This document shows, one piece after another, positions 53,272 to 62,812 of a DNA stretch of 64,000 nt. Numbering within the stretch: the first letter of the stretch is position 1; each line of letters starts with the position of its first letter. Position numbers and translations under genes: made by a program. The notes under the pieces were generated by a model. It was not told the DNA's origin and did no database searches. It saw only the letters and a program-made list of their open reading frames with translations. Source of the stretch: Sphingobacterium detergens (GTDB lineage Bacteria > Bacteroidota > Bacteroidia > Sphingobacteriales > Sphingobacteriaceae); NCBI RefSeq assembly GCF_003610355.1, contig NZ_RAPY01000004.1:434001-498000 (forward strand), read 5' to 3'.

Positions 53272-54843
53272 ATGAAAAAATACTATTATAAAATCGTTGG
53301 TTCATTTCTGCTGATCTTTTCGCTGATGGGCTGTAATAAATTTGTCAACGTAGAACCTATTGACAGCCTTTCGGGTAATAATTATTGGAAAGACCAAGGT
53401 GATGCGGAGACCTTTACACTGGAATTGTATCGACTTTTTAGAGAAGCTTCTTTATTGAAAGGACCTTATTTTATCATGGGTGAGTTGCGCAATGGGATGG
53501 TTCGACGAACACAGTCTTACCCGAATCGTTTCGATATTAATTATGCGGCGATTGGAGATGTAGAGAGCTTGGCAACCACACAACGCCCCTTACCAGGAAC
53601 GAATGCCGATACTTTTTGGACCTATATCGTCGAGTGGGATATTCTGAACAACTGGCAGCCCTTTTATAAGGTGATCCAGTCAAGTAATATTCTCTATGAG
53701 AATGTTCTTCGACTCGCCGAAAATGATAAAAGCATCTCACCAGCAATAGTGAAGCATTATCAGGCCGAAGCAGTATTTATGCGTTGTCTGACCTATTTCT
53801 TTATGATACGTTTATATGGGAATGTGCCTTACTTCACAAATGCATACAATGATAAACCTCTGCCCAGAACATCACATATCGAGATTGCCAAAATGTGTCT
53901 AAAGGACTTAGCAGCGGTTAAGAATGATTTGCCTTGGACATATGACGAACCTGCAAATCGGGGTGTGCGTGCAATGCGTGGATCAGTGGTCGCATTGATG
54001 ATGCATTTCAATATGTGGGCTGCTGGCTTTGATACAGGCAACGAACAAAAGTATTATCAACAGGCCGATGAACTTGGTGATGAACTGACTCAACAAGGTG
54101 AGCAACAAAACAAAGCTTATGAGTTATTGCCTATAAATCGGATTAAGGAGATTTTTCAGGGTAGATCGCGGGAGAGTTTATTTGAAATATCAAATAGTGT
54201 GAATTATCAAGGTTTTGTTCCTGCAAACTCGCGCAAGATGATTCCTTTTTACGTATTGGACGGTTACACCGTTCGCCTGAATCAGGACCGTGAGAATTCG
54301 GAGATGGCTTACATTCCCCAATATATCGAAAAACTATATCCGGAAGGAGAGCCAGATGGTCGTATCGCGGAATGGTTTGACGAGGCGAACTGGAAAACTG
54401 GAAACGGGAAATTCCGCCTTTATAAGTTCGTGAATTTTGAGTTTACAGGCTCAAATACCGCTGAAAATTATGCCAACTCCATTATGGTATTTCGTCTGGC
54501 TGAGTCATTACTATTGCAAGCCGAGGCATGTGTTGGATTGGGAAATGCTGATAAAGCTACCACTTTGCTCAATCGCGTACGTGGCAGAGCGAATGCGTCT
54601 TTGTATCCAGCAAATGGCTATGAAAGTTTATCACAAGCTATTTTCTATGAACGCGGCAAGGAACTTATGGGGGAAGGATATTATTTCTTTGATCTCGTGC
54701 GTACCAAGCGGATCTTGAGTGGAGAGTATACGCTAGCACCTTTAACATTCTCTACATTTAATGCTGGGGCATGGACATGGCCAATCAGTAGAGAGGCTTT
54801 AAAGAACAATCCACATATGTCACTTAATTATTGGAATAAATAA
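53272..54843 (+). CDS. SusD/RagB family lipoprotein
   Basis: This 523-residue surface lipoprotein has C21 (SLMGC) followed by N-K-F-V-N. SusD blocks are LSGNNYWKDQGDAETFTLELY, EAVFMRCLTYFFMIRLYGNVPYF and the C-terminal AIFYERGKELMGEGYYFFDLVRT. It pairs with the preceding SusC. It is distinct from the first SusD, which fits a different ligand or a different part of the same ligand. The fasciclin gene follows after 20 bases. Confidence 0.94.
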   Translation: MKKYYYKIVGSFLLIFSLMGCNKFVNVEPIDSLSGNNYWKDQGDAETFTLELYRLFREASLLKGPYFIMGELRNGMVRRTQSYPNRFDINYAAIGDVESLATTQRPLPGTNADTFWTYIVEWDILNNWQPFYKVIQSSNILYENVLRLAENDKSISPAIVKHYQAEAVFMRCLTYFFMIRLYGNVPYFTNAYNDKPLPRTSHIEIAKMCLKDLAAVKNDLPWTYDEPANRGVRAMRGSVVALMMHFNMWAAGFDTGNEQKYYQQADELGDELTQQGEQQNKAYELLPINRIKEIFQGRSRESLFEISNSVNYQGFVPANSRKMIPFYVLDGYTVRLNQDRENSEMAYIPQYIEKLYPEGEPDGRIAEWFDEANWKTGNGKFRLYKFVNFEFTGSNTAENYANSIMVFRLAESLLLQAEACVGLGNADKATTLLNRVRGRANASLYPANGYESLSQAIFYERGKELMGEGYYFFDLVRTKRILSGEYTLAPLTFSTFNAGAWTWPISREALKNNPHMSLNYWNK

Positions 54844-54863
54844 GATTAAAATTATATAATCAG

Positions 54864-55610
54864 ATGAAAAGAGCTTATTTTTTACCTTTTTTACTTGCAT
54901 TAATCCTGTCCGGATTTAGCTGTTCAAAAAATTACTACGATGATTCGGGTATCCATCAAGCCAAGTATGATGGTAATATGCTACAATATCTTCAATCTAA
55001 AGGGAAGGATGAACGTAGTCTGTTTGATACTTTGCTGACGGTCATCAACCTTGCCGGCTTGGAGAATACCATAGCAAATGAACAAATTACCTTTTTTGCG
55101 CCAACAGATCCAAGTATCGGCCGCGCTATTCGCATCTTGAATAAAACGTTATTTGAGGCGGGACAAGATACGGTGACGGCGTTGAACGAGATTGATCCGC
55201 GTGTATGGAAAAAGATGCTGCAAGGTTATATGATCAAGGGGAATCTTGGAATTGTAGACTTCCCTCAGGTAGATACGATGGCGTTAAATGCCTTCTCTGG
55301 TAGACTTTATCAAACCTTGGATGATGATCTCATTGTGAATATCGGTACTGTATTCCATGATCTTAAAAATGATGGTGTGACAATCAAATACCAGGGACCA
55401 CGACAGCTATTGTTCTCTTATATTCCAGATATGAGTAGACCAAAGAGTTTTTGGAAAAATGGTTATGTTGCTACATCTAATATAGAGCCTACAAATGGCA
55501 GACTTCATGTACTTCGTTACATCGATCATCAATTTGGATTTTCATTTAATAACTATGCTCGGTTTTCTGACCTTGCGATAGAATATGGCATAAAATATAA
55601 GGAGAAATAG
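54864..55610 (+). CDS. Fasciclin (FAS1) domain lipoprotein
   Basis: This 248-residue lipoprotein has C20 (SGFSC) followed by S-K-N-Y. It repeats the plan of the fasciclin protein after the first SusD: YDGNMLQYLQSKGKDERSLFDTLL here against NSLAYLQSKPGVFDSVLL there, then ANEQITFFAPTDPSIGRAI. The C-terminal end carries PTNGRLHVLRYIDHQFGF, matching the GRHEFGFGDF end of the first. So the two arose by duplication of a SusC-SusD-FAS1 unit. The likely role is surface adhesion or ligand binding. Confidence 0.9.
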   Translation: MKRAYFLPFLLALILSGFSCSKNYYDDSGIHQAKYDGNMLQYLQSKGKDERSLFDTLLTVINLAGLENTIANEQITFFAPTDPSIGRAIRILNKTLFEAGQDTVTALNEIDPRVWKKMLQGYMIKGNLGIVDFPQVDTMALNAFSGRLYQTLDDDLIVNIGTVFHDLKNDGVTIKYQGPRQLLFSYIPDMSRPKSFWKNGYVATSNIEPTNGRLHVLRYIDHQFGFSFNNYARFSDLAIEYGIKYKEK

Positions 55611-55612
55611 GT

Positions 55613-57226
55613 ATGAAAAAGAATACAATACATATGCTTTTAGCCTCCTTATGTTTAGGCGGTTTCGCAATTTCATGTACAAAAAGTATTGATTACGGAA
55701 CGGATCCCTATGGAATCAGTGAACATGCATTTGATTTGAAATTTGCGGATGCAGCGCCTTCTCCAAGTCAGGCACGTCCGGGAGAAGAGGTAACTTACAA
55801 ACTTGTGGGGCTATCAGGTATCGATAAAACAGCGATGACATTTTTTGTCAATAATAATCCTTCAGAGATCATTGCTGCCACAGATTCTACGATAACGGTG
55901 CGTCTGCCAGAGACGGTAAGTACCGGTAGTGCAAGATTGGTTATCAATGGGCAGACCTTCGCCGGACCATTGACACCAATTATTGGTAAGGTAGCAATAG
56001 ATCCGATTTTTAATGCGGGTACCGGAGCATCAGGGATACTGCATACCATTAAGCGATTGAATAACGGCCAGTTTTTTCTGGGAGGAAATTTTGATGATTA
56101 TAATGGAAGTAAGGCTTTGAGTGAAATCAATGGTATTGCACGGATAACGGCTACAGGTGAATTTGTGTCGGGAATGGCGTTCGGTGAAGGAGCCAAAGGG
56201 GGGACGATAAATAATATAGTCGAACTTCCAGATGGACGCTTATTTGTTGCCGGTAATTTTTCGCAATACGATACGGATAAAACTGTTCGTAGCATGAGCA
56301 TATTAAATGTGTCGGGATCATTGAATAAAGAGTCTGTAGAGATATTAAACCTTACAGATGACCCGACGAAAGGGACATTGAACGTACCTGTTTTTAATGG
56401 GGGTGTTTTGGATGGTGGAGTCGTTAAAGCATTTTACAGGGATAATAAAATGACGGTGGTAGGGGGCTTTAAACGCTATACCAGTAATTATTATGCACGC
56501 TCAACCTACAACCAGATCCTAAGTGATTATTTTCAGTCTGCCAGCATTGCACGTGTCAATTTAGATGGATCATTGGATTCTACTTTTTTGGTTGACAATA
56601 GCTCTTTTCCAAAACGTGGATCTTATGGGGTTAACGGAGGTGTATTCGATGCAACAATGGATGACAAAGGCACATTGACGATGGTGGGTTCCTTTACGCA
56701 ATACAACAATAAAATCAGTGCAAGTAGAATTCTCCGTTTAAAGACATCAGGCGAATTGGATACAGAATTTAATGCTGGCGTTGGAGCCGATAATACCATT
56801 TATAAAATTGTACCAGTCGGGAACAAATTCTATCTGATTGGAAGTTTTTTGAATTATAAAGGGCAGCAGACAAATAATATTGTATTAATCAATGCGGATG
56901 GATCGGTCGACCCAAGCTTTAAAGCAAAGAGTTTTACGGGGGGTATTCCAGACTATTTAGCGGTATTGGATAATGGATTATTGTTGGTGTCGGGAACTTT
57001 CAAACGATATGATAATGTGATTCGAGAAGGTTTAATGATTTTAAATTCCGATGGTAGCCTAGCCAAAGGCTATAACAATACGGGGCGATTTTTGGGCAGT
57101 GTAACTGATTCTTATATCGGGGTGAACTCGATCGGACAACGCACCATTACTTTGGTTGGTCTTATCCTTTCATTTAATGGAAAGTCTGATTTGGGAAATA
57201 TTGTTCGACTAACTATTCAAGATTAA
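55613..57226 (+). CDS. DUF5008-like lipoprotein with IPT/TIG and delta-60 repeats
   Basis: This 537-residue lipoprotein has C22 (FAISC) followed by T-K-S-I-D. An IPT/TIG-like immunoglobulin fold (about 45-125) is followed by at least four delta-60-type repeats, each with D-x-x-F, a glycine-rich turn, and a final G-x-F-x-x-Y: FNAGTGASGILHTIKRLNNG, FNAGVGADNTIYKIVPVGNK and FKAKSFTGGIPDYLAVLDNG. They should form a beta-propeller. The arrangement fits DUF5008. It is a surface-exposed binding protein and has no evident enzyme motif. Confidence 0.85.
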   Translation: MKKNTIHMLLASLCLGGFAISCTKSIDYGTDPYGISEHAFDLKFADAAPSPSQARPGEEVTYKLVGLSGIDKTAMTFFVNNNPSEIIAATDSTITVRLPETVSTGSARLVINGQTFAGPLTPIIGKVAIDPIFNAGTGASGILHTIKRLNNGQFFLGGNFDDYNGSKALSEINGIARITATGEFVSGMAFGEGAKGGTINNIVELPDGRLFVAGNFSQYDTDKTVRSMSILNVSGSLNKESVEILNLTDDPTKGTLNVPVFNGGVLDGGVVKAFYRDNKMTVVGGFKRYTSNYYARSTYNQILSDYFQSASIARVNLDGSLDSTFLVDNSSFPKRGSYGVNGGVFDATMDDKGTLTMVGSFTQYNNKISASRILRLKTSGELDTEFNAGVGADNTIYKIVPVGNKFYLIGSFLNYKGQQTNNIVLINADGSVDPSFKAKSFTGGIPDYLAVLDNGLLLVSGTFKRYDNVIREGLMILNSDGSLAKGYNNTGRFLGSVTDSYIGVNSIGQRTITLVGLILSFNGKSDLGNIVRLTIQD

Positions 57227-57228
57227 CG

Positions 57229-58971
57229 ATGATGAATATCTTAAAATATAATACGAAGAGAAGCAAAGTGTATAAACTATTTTATGCCGTGTTACCCTTA
57301 TTGCTGTTAGTTTCCTGTAATAAAGAGATTGAGAATAAGGCACATTTTGCTTCTACAGATGATATTAAGGACGATTATAGCGAAAAAAGCTATAAAGTTG
57401 CCTATATCGTGATAGAAGGAGCCGTCGGCTCAGTCGTGGCCACAGAAGCAACGGATTATAATAAGATGCCATTTTTGGCATCAATGACGAGTAAAGGCCT
57501 ATTTAGCTGGAATTCGATTGCTTCCGATGCTACACAGGATATTACGTTTTATGCGGATTTATTGACTGGTGTAAAAAAAGATAAACATAAAGTTGTCTCT
57601 GATGACATTTCAGGAGCCGCGTTTGATAAGTATCCACTTATTTTCGATCGGTTGAAAAAGGATCTGGGAACCCGTACAGCGGTATTTACCTCAAATGCTA
57701 TTGTAGACAAATTGAGTCAAAACTCGACGATTGATAATAAAAAAGTATTGGCTTCGGATGAACAAGTTGTACAAGAAGCGAAAACAGAATTAAAACGGGA
57801 CGATTCAAATTTTACGTTGGTCACTTTAAACGGAGCGGATAAAGTTGGGAAAACACAGGGGTATGGACCGAAAAGCGCAGCCTATCTCACTGCGCTCAAT
57901 ACAGTGGATAAGCAACTGAAGGAGATTGTAGGCACGATCGAGTCACGATTAAACTATAACTCTGAAAGATGGTTAATTGTTGTTGCTTCAAATAGAGGCG
58001 GGACTTACGAATTGGATCCAATACAAGACGATCATTCGTTATATTCAGTTCCGTTCCGAAACAATTTTGTCCTTTTTTACAACAATCAATTCCAATATAA
58101 ATTTATTGAACGCGTGGATCTATCAGACCCGACCTATGATGGATCAGCGATCAGATATACCGGTACCGCGACAAGTGCAGTGATTGATGCCGACAAAGCC
58201 GATATTTATAATTTGGGAAATACCGTAGATAAAGAATTCACAATTCAGATGAAAATAAAGTTTCATAATCGAGGTTCATTAAATCCTACGTTTTTTTCCA
58301 AAATGGGTAATACTGGCAACTCGGACGATGGGTGGTCTTTTATTCACAATGGTGGGATCGGTTGGCGATTGAAAGTGAAGGGAACACAGGTTATTGACAA
58401 TGAAGTTTTCAATCTTAACGAATGGTATACTTTAACTGCAAAAATCTATAACGATAAAGGAACCAGAAAAGCAAAAGTATTCAGAAATGGTGTACTCAAA
58501 GCTGAGGGTAGTATTAATGGCGTTCAAGGAAGTTCATCACAGTCGTTGAAGTTGGGCTCTGGCGCTACTTATGGTAGCGGAGCTTCCCATACAATTACTG
58601 ACGTACGGATCTATAATAAGGCTTTACCCGATGAATACATCGCTGCGAATTATTGCCAGACAGCGGTTTACGATGATAACATCTATTGGAACGATTTGAT
58701 TGGGTATTGGCCAGCGATAGAAGGTGCCGGAAATGTACTTGTCGATAAATCAAAGAGTAAAATAAATTTTAATATTACTGGCGAAGTAAGCTGGAATGCA
58801 TTTTCGGAGCGCTCGGGTAGTTTATGTCCCACAGCACCACAAAATCTAGAATTGTCTACGATCCGTTCGGTCGATGCTCCGGTTCTGATCTATAATTGGC
58901 TGGGGATATTAGGAACGGATAAATTTAATCTTGACTCAAAAGTTTGGACGCCAAACTATTCAAATAATTAA
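57229..58971 (+). CDS. Phosphatase-fold pseudoenzyme with LamG domain (DUF4983-like), copy 1
   Basis: This 580-residue lipoprotein has C30 (LLLVSC) followed by N-K-E-I-E. Residues 55-290 follow the alkaline phosphatase/phosphodiesterase fold, but key metal ligands are changed: the first aspartate (VDG) is E63 in VIEG, the later H is K208 (NGADKVGK), and the DHG motif is N255-R256-G257 in VVASNRGG. A LamG/concanavalin-like domain (about 320-480) follows, with DVRIYNKALPDEYIAANYC. It is likely a binding protein rather than a phosphatase. It has a paralogue at 61010, on the other side of the M60 gene. Confidence 0.85.
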   Translation: MMNILKYNTKRSKVYKLFYAVLPLLLLVSCNKEIENKAHFASTDDIKDDYSEKSYKVAYIVIEGAVGSVVATEATDYNKMPFLASMTSKGLFSWNSIASDATQDITFYADLLTGVKKDKHKVVSDDISGAAFDKYPLIFDRLKKDLGTRTAVFTSNAIVDKLSQNSTIDNKKVLASDEQVVQEAKTELKRDDSNFTLVTLNGADKVGKTQGYGPKSAAYLTALNTVDKQLKEIVGTIESRLNYNSERWLIVVASNRGGTYELDPIQDDHSLYSVPFRNNFVLFYNNQFQYKFIERVDLSDPTYDGSAIRYTGTATSAVIDADKADIYNLGNTVDKEFTIQMKIKFHNRGSLNPTFFSKMGNTGNSDDGWSFIHNGGIGWRLKVKGTQVIDNEVFNLNEWYTLTAKIYNDKGTRKAKVFRNGVLKAEGSINGVQGSSSQSLKLGSGATYGSGASHTITDVRIYNKALPDEYIAANYCQTAVYDDNIYWNDLIGYWPAIEGAGNVLVDKSKSKINFNITGEVSWNAFSERSGSLCPTAPQNLELSTIRSVDAPVLIYNWLGILGTDKFNLDSKVWTPNYSNN

Positions 58972-58978
58972 GCTTACG

Positions 58979-61003
58979 ATGAAAAGGATTTTAAAATTTG
59001 TGGGTGTATTGGCATTGCTTTCCTCCACAGTAGCTTGTACGAAAAATTATGGTTATGATTTTGAAAATGGTTTCGAGATAAACAATATTGATGATACATT
59101 GGGACTAAATGTCAACAGAGATCCGAAGTTTATTGATAGATCCAAATATACTCAAGCACGTATTTTTCCCGGATTGGTGGATAATAAAGAACCCCGGCTG
59201 CAAAATTATAAGGTTACAGTAGACCTCAATTATGTACAGGTAAAAGGTTCAGATTTGAGGATATCTGTGGCGCCGGGGAATTGGCAGAGTACATCCATGT
59301 ATGCGCCGGCTGGGGAACTCGTTGTGATTGAAGTGCCTGAGGGAATTTACGGACTTTATGCACAAATTGGGGCTCATACGACAACGGGTTCAGAGGGAAT
59401 TCCTGTACCACAACGTGACTTAGTGGTATATTCCCGTCAGGTGTTGTTCCCAGGGAAAAATTACCTCAGAAATCTGTATGGCGGGCTCATCTATATTCTT
59501 CCTTCTGCACCATTAGGTCGCCAGGTTGAGCTTGCATTTTCCGGAGTTGCTAAAGCACCGAGTTTCAAACTTGGGGTAACAGATCCTATCGCTTGGGCAG
59601 AAGAGATCAAAAAATCTGCTGTGCCTTGGTTTGAATTGGAAGGTAACCGTATTGTGTTTACGATGGAAACAGCTAAAGCGCAAAAATATGGTGTAAGCAA
59701 CCCAAATGAATTAATGGAAGCGTGGGATAAAGCGATAAAGGAAGGTTATTGGGATTGGACTGGCTTGGTCGAAGGAAGCACTGACCCCAAACATAGGGCA
59801 CCTTTCAATAAATGGCGTATTGTCCATGATGTCCTGTTCAAAGATGGCGTAGCCCAATATTCGGGATTTCCAGTATATGCACGTAATAACGAATCTTATT
59901 TCAGGCAGGCAACCGATATTGAGGGTGTAAAAAATACCAATTGGGGAACTTATCACGAATTGGGCCATAATATGCAAATGGGGTCCACCTGGAGCTTTGC
60001 CGGTAATGGTGAGGTAACCAATAATTTATTCCATTTTAAAGTATCGCGTGTATTTGGTCATCAGAGTTACAAAATTGCTGAAGTCTGGAGCGCTGCAGTA
60101 CCCTATATAGCAGAGCCGAAATCGAAAACAGGTGGTATAAATTGGGCGAGCATGGATGTAGATGGCAATAAATATAAAAGTAAATCAAGTGATATCCGAT
60201 TGATGATGTGGGCACAGATACTGGAAAGATATGGTTATGATTTTATGACCTATATCTATAAGAGAGGTCGTGATGCACGCTTTACGTCCGTCAATGATCA
60301 ATCAAAGGTTGATTTTTTCTATGAGGCTTTGAGTGAATTTACGAAAACGGACATGGAACCTTACCTTAATAAATGGGGTTTATATGTCAGTTCTGTCTCT
60401 AAGCAATATGTGTCTCAGACCAAGACTTTTCCATTATTGGATCGCGATGTATGGAATTTCAATCCGGTAACCCATACCGGAGGGAATGCGTCTACTGTTG
60501 CTCCAGTTTTTCTAGAAAAGAAAGGTTGGACTGCAGATGCAAATAGTTGGGATACTCGCGGAGGGGCACAAAATCGACCACCGAGTAATCTGATTGATAA
60601 TAATTTGACAAATACATGGCATCCTTGTATCAGCGGTTGTACACCTCCAACCAATTACGTTAACACTGCCGTTCCGGACCGGACTTTTGTTATCACGATT
60701 GATACAAAAGACGCGATAGATGCTAAAGGATTTACGTTGGTACAGCGTCACGATAGCAATACAAACCACGCGAAAAAAATCACGGTTGAAGTTGGGAATA
60801 GTATCGATGCATTTTCAACTGTTGGTGTTTTTGATTTGGAGTATGGTAGCACAGCGGTAGGAAAGGAACAAGTGATTTATTTTGATGCAGAGACTAGAAC
60901 ATTGAAGAACTTTAGATACATCCGATTTAAAATCAATAAATCTGATGTCAATGGTGATGCCAGTGGCAATGCAGCTTTAAATGAGTTAGGACTTTTTAAA
61001 TAA
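58979..61003 (+). CDS. M60 family (enhancin/mucinase-type) metallopeptidase with F5/8-type C-terminal domain
   Basis: From the ATG at 58979 the protein has 674 residues; the upstream in-frame ATG at 58931 lies inside the previous gene and lacks a signal. The lipobox cysteine is C20 (STVAC) followed by T-K-N-Y. The gluzincin site is H326-E-L-G-H330 with E345 as the third ligand (HELGHNMQMG, then GNGE). M60 peptidases cleave mucin-like O-glycoproteins. The N-terminal 120 residues are beta-rich. A C-terminal F5/8 type C-like domain (about 525-670, NLIDNNLTNTWHPC) probably binds carbohydrate. It is the only recognisable enzyme in the operon. Confidence 0.92.
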   Translation: MKRILKFVGVLALLSSTVACTKNYGYDFENGFEINNIDDTLGLNVNRDPKFIDRSKYTQARIFPGLVDNKEPRLQNYKVTVDLNYVQVKGSDLRISVAPGNWQSTSMYAPAGELVVIEVPEGIYGLYAQIGAHTTTGSEGIPVPQRDLVVYSRQVLFPGKNYLRNLYGGLIYILPSAPLGRQVELAFSGVAKAPSFKLGVTDPIAWAEEIKKSAVPWFELEGNRIVFTMETAKAQKYGVSNPNELMEAWDKAIKEGYWDWTGLVEGSTDPKHRAPFNKWRIVHDVLFKDGVAQYSGFPVYARNNESYFRQATDIEGVKNTNWGTYHELGHNMQMGSTWSFAGNGEVTNNLFHFKVSRVFGHQSYKIAEVWSAAVPYIAEPKSKTGGINWASMDVDGNKYKSKSSDIRLMMWAQILERYGYDFMTYIYKRGRDARFTSVNDQSKVDFFYEALSEFTKTDMEPYLNKWGLYVSSVSKQYVSQTKTFPLLDRDVWNFNPVTHTGGNASTVAPVFLEKKGWTADANSWDTRGGAQNRPPSNLIDNNLTNTWHPCISGCTPPTNYVNTAVPDRTFVITIDTKDAIDAKGFTLVQRHDSNTNHAKKITVEVGNSIDAFSTVGVFDLEYGSTAVGKEQVIYFDAETRTLKNFRYIRFKINKSDVNGDASGNAALNELGLFK

Positions 61004-61009
61004 GAAAAG

Positions 61010-62770
61010 ATGAAAAGAAACGCAATATGGTATAAAGTAGGATGGGGAGTTTTGCTGATTATGCTAATGATGTCCTGCAAAAAATTTGTAGATCCGGCAC
61101 TAATTTTTGAAAAGGAGCCTGAGAATACGAAGGTGAAAACCCGGAAAGTATTGATTATAGCTGTAGATGGTCTATCGGGAATAGCGTTGGAAAAATACAC
61201 GCCTCAACATATCCAAAAATTATTGGAGCACGCTAAATATACCTACGCTGGATTGTCCGATGCGTCAAGTGGAGATGCTTCTACCTGGGCAACATTATTA
61301 TCCGGAAAATCGTCTGCGAAACATGGTGTATATGGAGACTCATTCGAAGAAGATATCGATGAAGATGACCCACATGGCCACAATTCCTCTGGTCAGGCCA
61401 CAGGCTATATTACTTTTTTTCAACGTATACTCGAACAGGGCAAACGTATGAGAAGCTTTTCGGCAACTTCCAGGCAAGAATTGGATGATAATGCACTGGA
61501 TTATGCAGAGACAAGAATTGTGAAAGCAAATGACGAGGAAGTGAAGAAGACCGCAATAGATACGCTGAAATCTACATTAACCAATACATCATTTGGGGTT
61601 ATCAATTTCAGAGGCGTCAATGAAGCGGGGAAAAGCGGTGGATTTTCATTAAGCAATGCTGCATATAAGGCTGCTATTGATAAAATAGACGGCTATATTG
61701 GTGAAATAAAAGCTGCAATTGAAGGAAGATCCGCGTTTGAAAATGAAGATTGGCTAATTGTAGTAACGGCTAACCATGGCGGTCTAGGGCAAGGATATGG
61801 TGGCGCTTCACTGGAAGAACGAAAGATCCCTATTATTCTCTATAACCCTAATTTTGTAGGACAGAAAATGGAGGCACCAGCACTGGTAAATTCAATGGAA
61901 ATTAAAACCAAAGATGCGAATATGCCAACGATCACTGCTGCGAATACGGATATCTATGACATCAAGGATGATAAAGAATATACGATTATGTGTAAAGTGA
62001 AAAATAACGTAAAACCTACAGGTGGTAATCACGCTGTAATATTGGGGAGAGTCACTCATGCTTACACCGGTGGTAACGGATGGGCTTTTATGATTGAAGG
62101 AGCGAATACAGGTAAGTATCGTTTTTATTTGGCAGATAAAAATGCTTCTAATAATCAATTACAGGTGGTTGGATCGCTAGCAGGGGAGGTCGGAAAATGG
62201 GAGACTCTTGCTGTGAAATTATATAAAAAGGACGACGGTAAGCGCTACGCGAAGTTTTACGTAAATGGTGTTGCCGGCGAAGAACGAGATATTACCACTG
62301 GTAGAGGAAGTTTTCAGGCACCAACAGCAAATTTCTTTGTCGGCTCGGGTAATGTATCTTCGGTTGGAACCTTTAACGGTATGGTCAATAATCTGGTATT
62401 TGTCACTAAAGCGTTATCGGATGAGGAAATTCAGTCGTACAACTGTTTGGGGACAGTAGATGAAAGTACTTCTTTTTGGAGTCAAACTGCCGGATTTTGG
62501 TCCATGGATGATATTGGACAGCGAACATTTAAGAACAAGGTAGCAACATCGCTGGATACAGACTTCAAGTTTCCTAATGGTAATTACACATGGAATTTGA
62601 ATGCGAAGTGGAATTGTCTATCTGAACAGGAAAATGCCAAATTTTTTATAATGAACCAATATGATATCGTTCCACAAATTGCTTATTGGATGGATATCAA
62701 ACCGCAGGATTCCTGGTTATTGGATGGTAAGCTTTTCTTGGATAAATATGAAATGGAATTCCTGAAATAA
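61010..62770 (+). CDS. Phosphatase-fold, partly degenerate protein with LamG domain (DUF4983-like), copy 2
   Basis: This 586-residue lipoprotein has C23 (LMMSC) followed by K-K-F-V-D. The phosphatase-fold part (about 45-285) keeps D53 in AVDGL and the SGDASTWATLLSGK nucleophile region, but N204 and K208 stand where Asp and His metal ligands are expected (RGVNEAGKSGGF), and DHG is N255-H256-G257 (VVTANHGG). It is less eroded than its paralogue at 57229. A LamG domain (about 325-480) follows. Catalysis is doubtful; ligand binding is more likely. It is the last gene of the operon. Confidence 0.85.
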   Translation: MKRNAIWYKVGWGVLLIMLMMSCKKFVDPALIFEKEPENTKVKTRKVLIIAVDGLSGIALEKYTPQHIQKLLEHAKYTYAGLSDASSGDASTWATLLSGKSSAKHGVYGDSFEEDIDEDDPHGHNSSGQATGYITFFQRILEQGKRMRSFSATSRQELDDNALDYAETRIVKANDEEVKKTAIDTLKSTLTNTSFGVINFRGVNEAGKSGGFSLSNAAYKAAIDKIDGYIGEIKAAIEGRSAFENEDWLIVVTANHGGLGQGYGGASLEERKIPIILYNPNFVGQKMEAPALVNSMEIKTKDANMPTITAANTDIYDIKDDKEYTIMCKVKNNVKPTGGNHAVILGRVTHAYTGGNGWAFMIEGANTGKYRFYLADKNASNNQLQVVGSLAGEVGKWETLAVKLYKKDDGKRYAKFYVNGVAGEERDITTGRGSFQAPTANFFVGSGNVSSVGTFNGMVNNLVFVTKALSDEEIQSYNCLGTVDESTSFWSQTAGFWSMDDIGQRTFKNKVATSLDTDFKFPNGNYTWNLNAKWNCLSEQENAKFFIMNQYDIVPQIAYWMDIKPQDSWLLDGKLFLDKYEMEFLK

Positions 62771-62812
62771 TCTTCGATAGGATCTTCATTGTGAAATATT
62801 ATTTTTAATAGT

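Noticed and set aside
53069..53305. Minus-strand open frames inside the SusC, SusD and other large genes
   Set aside because: They lie wholly inside strongly supported coding sequences and have no family features.
58931..58978. Longer start for the M60 peptidase
   Set aside because: It overlaps the end of the previous gene and puts 16 charged residues before a normal lipoprotein signal. The ATG at 58979 is better.
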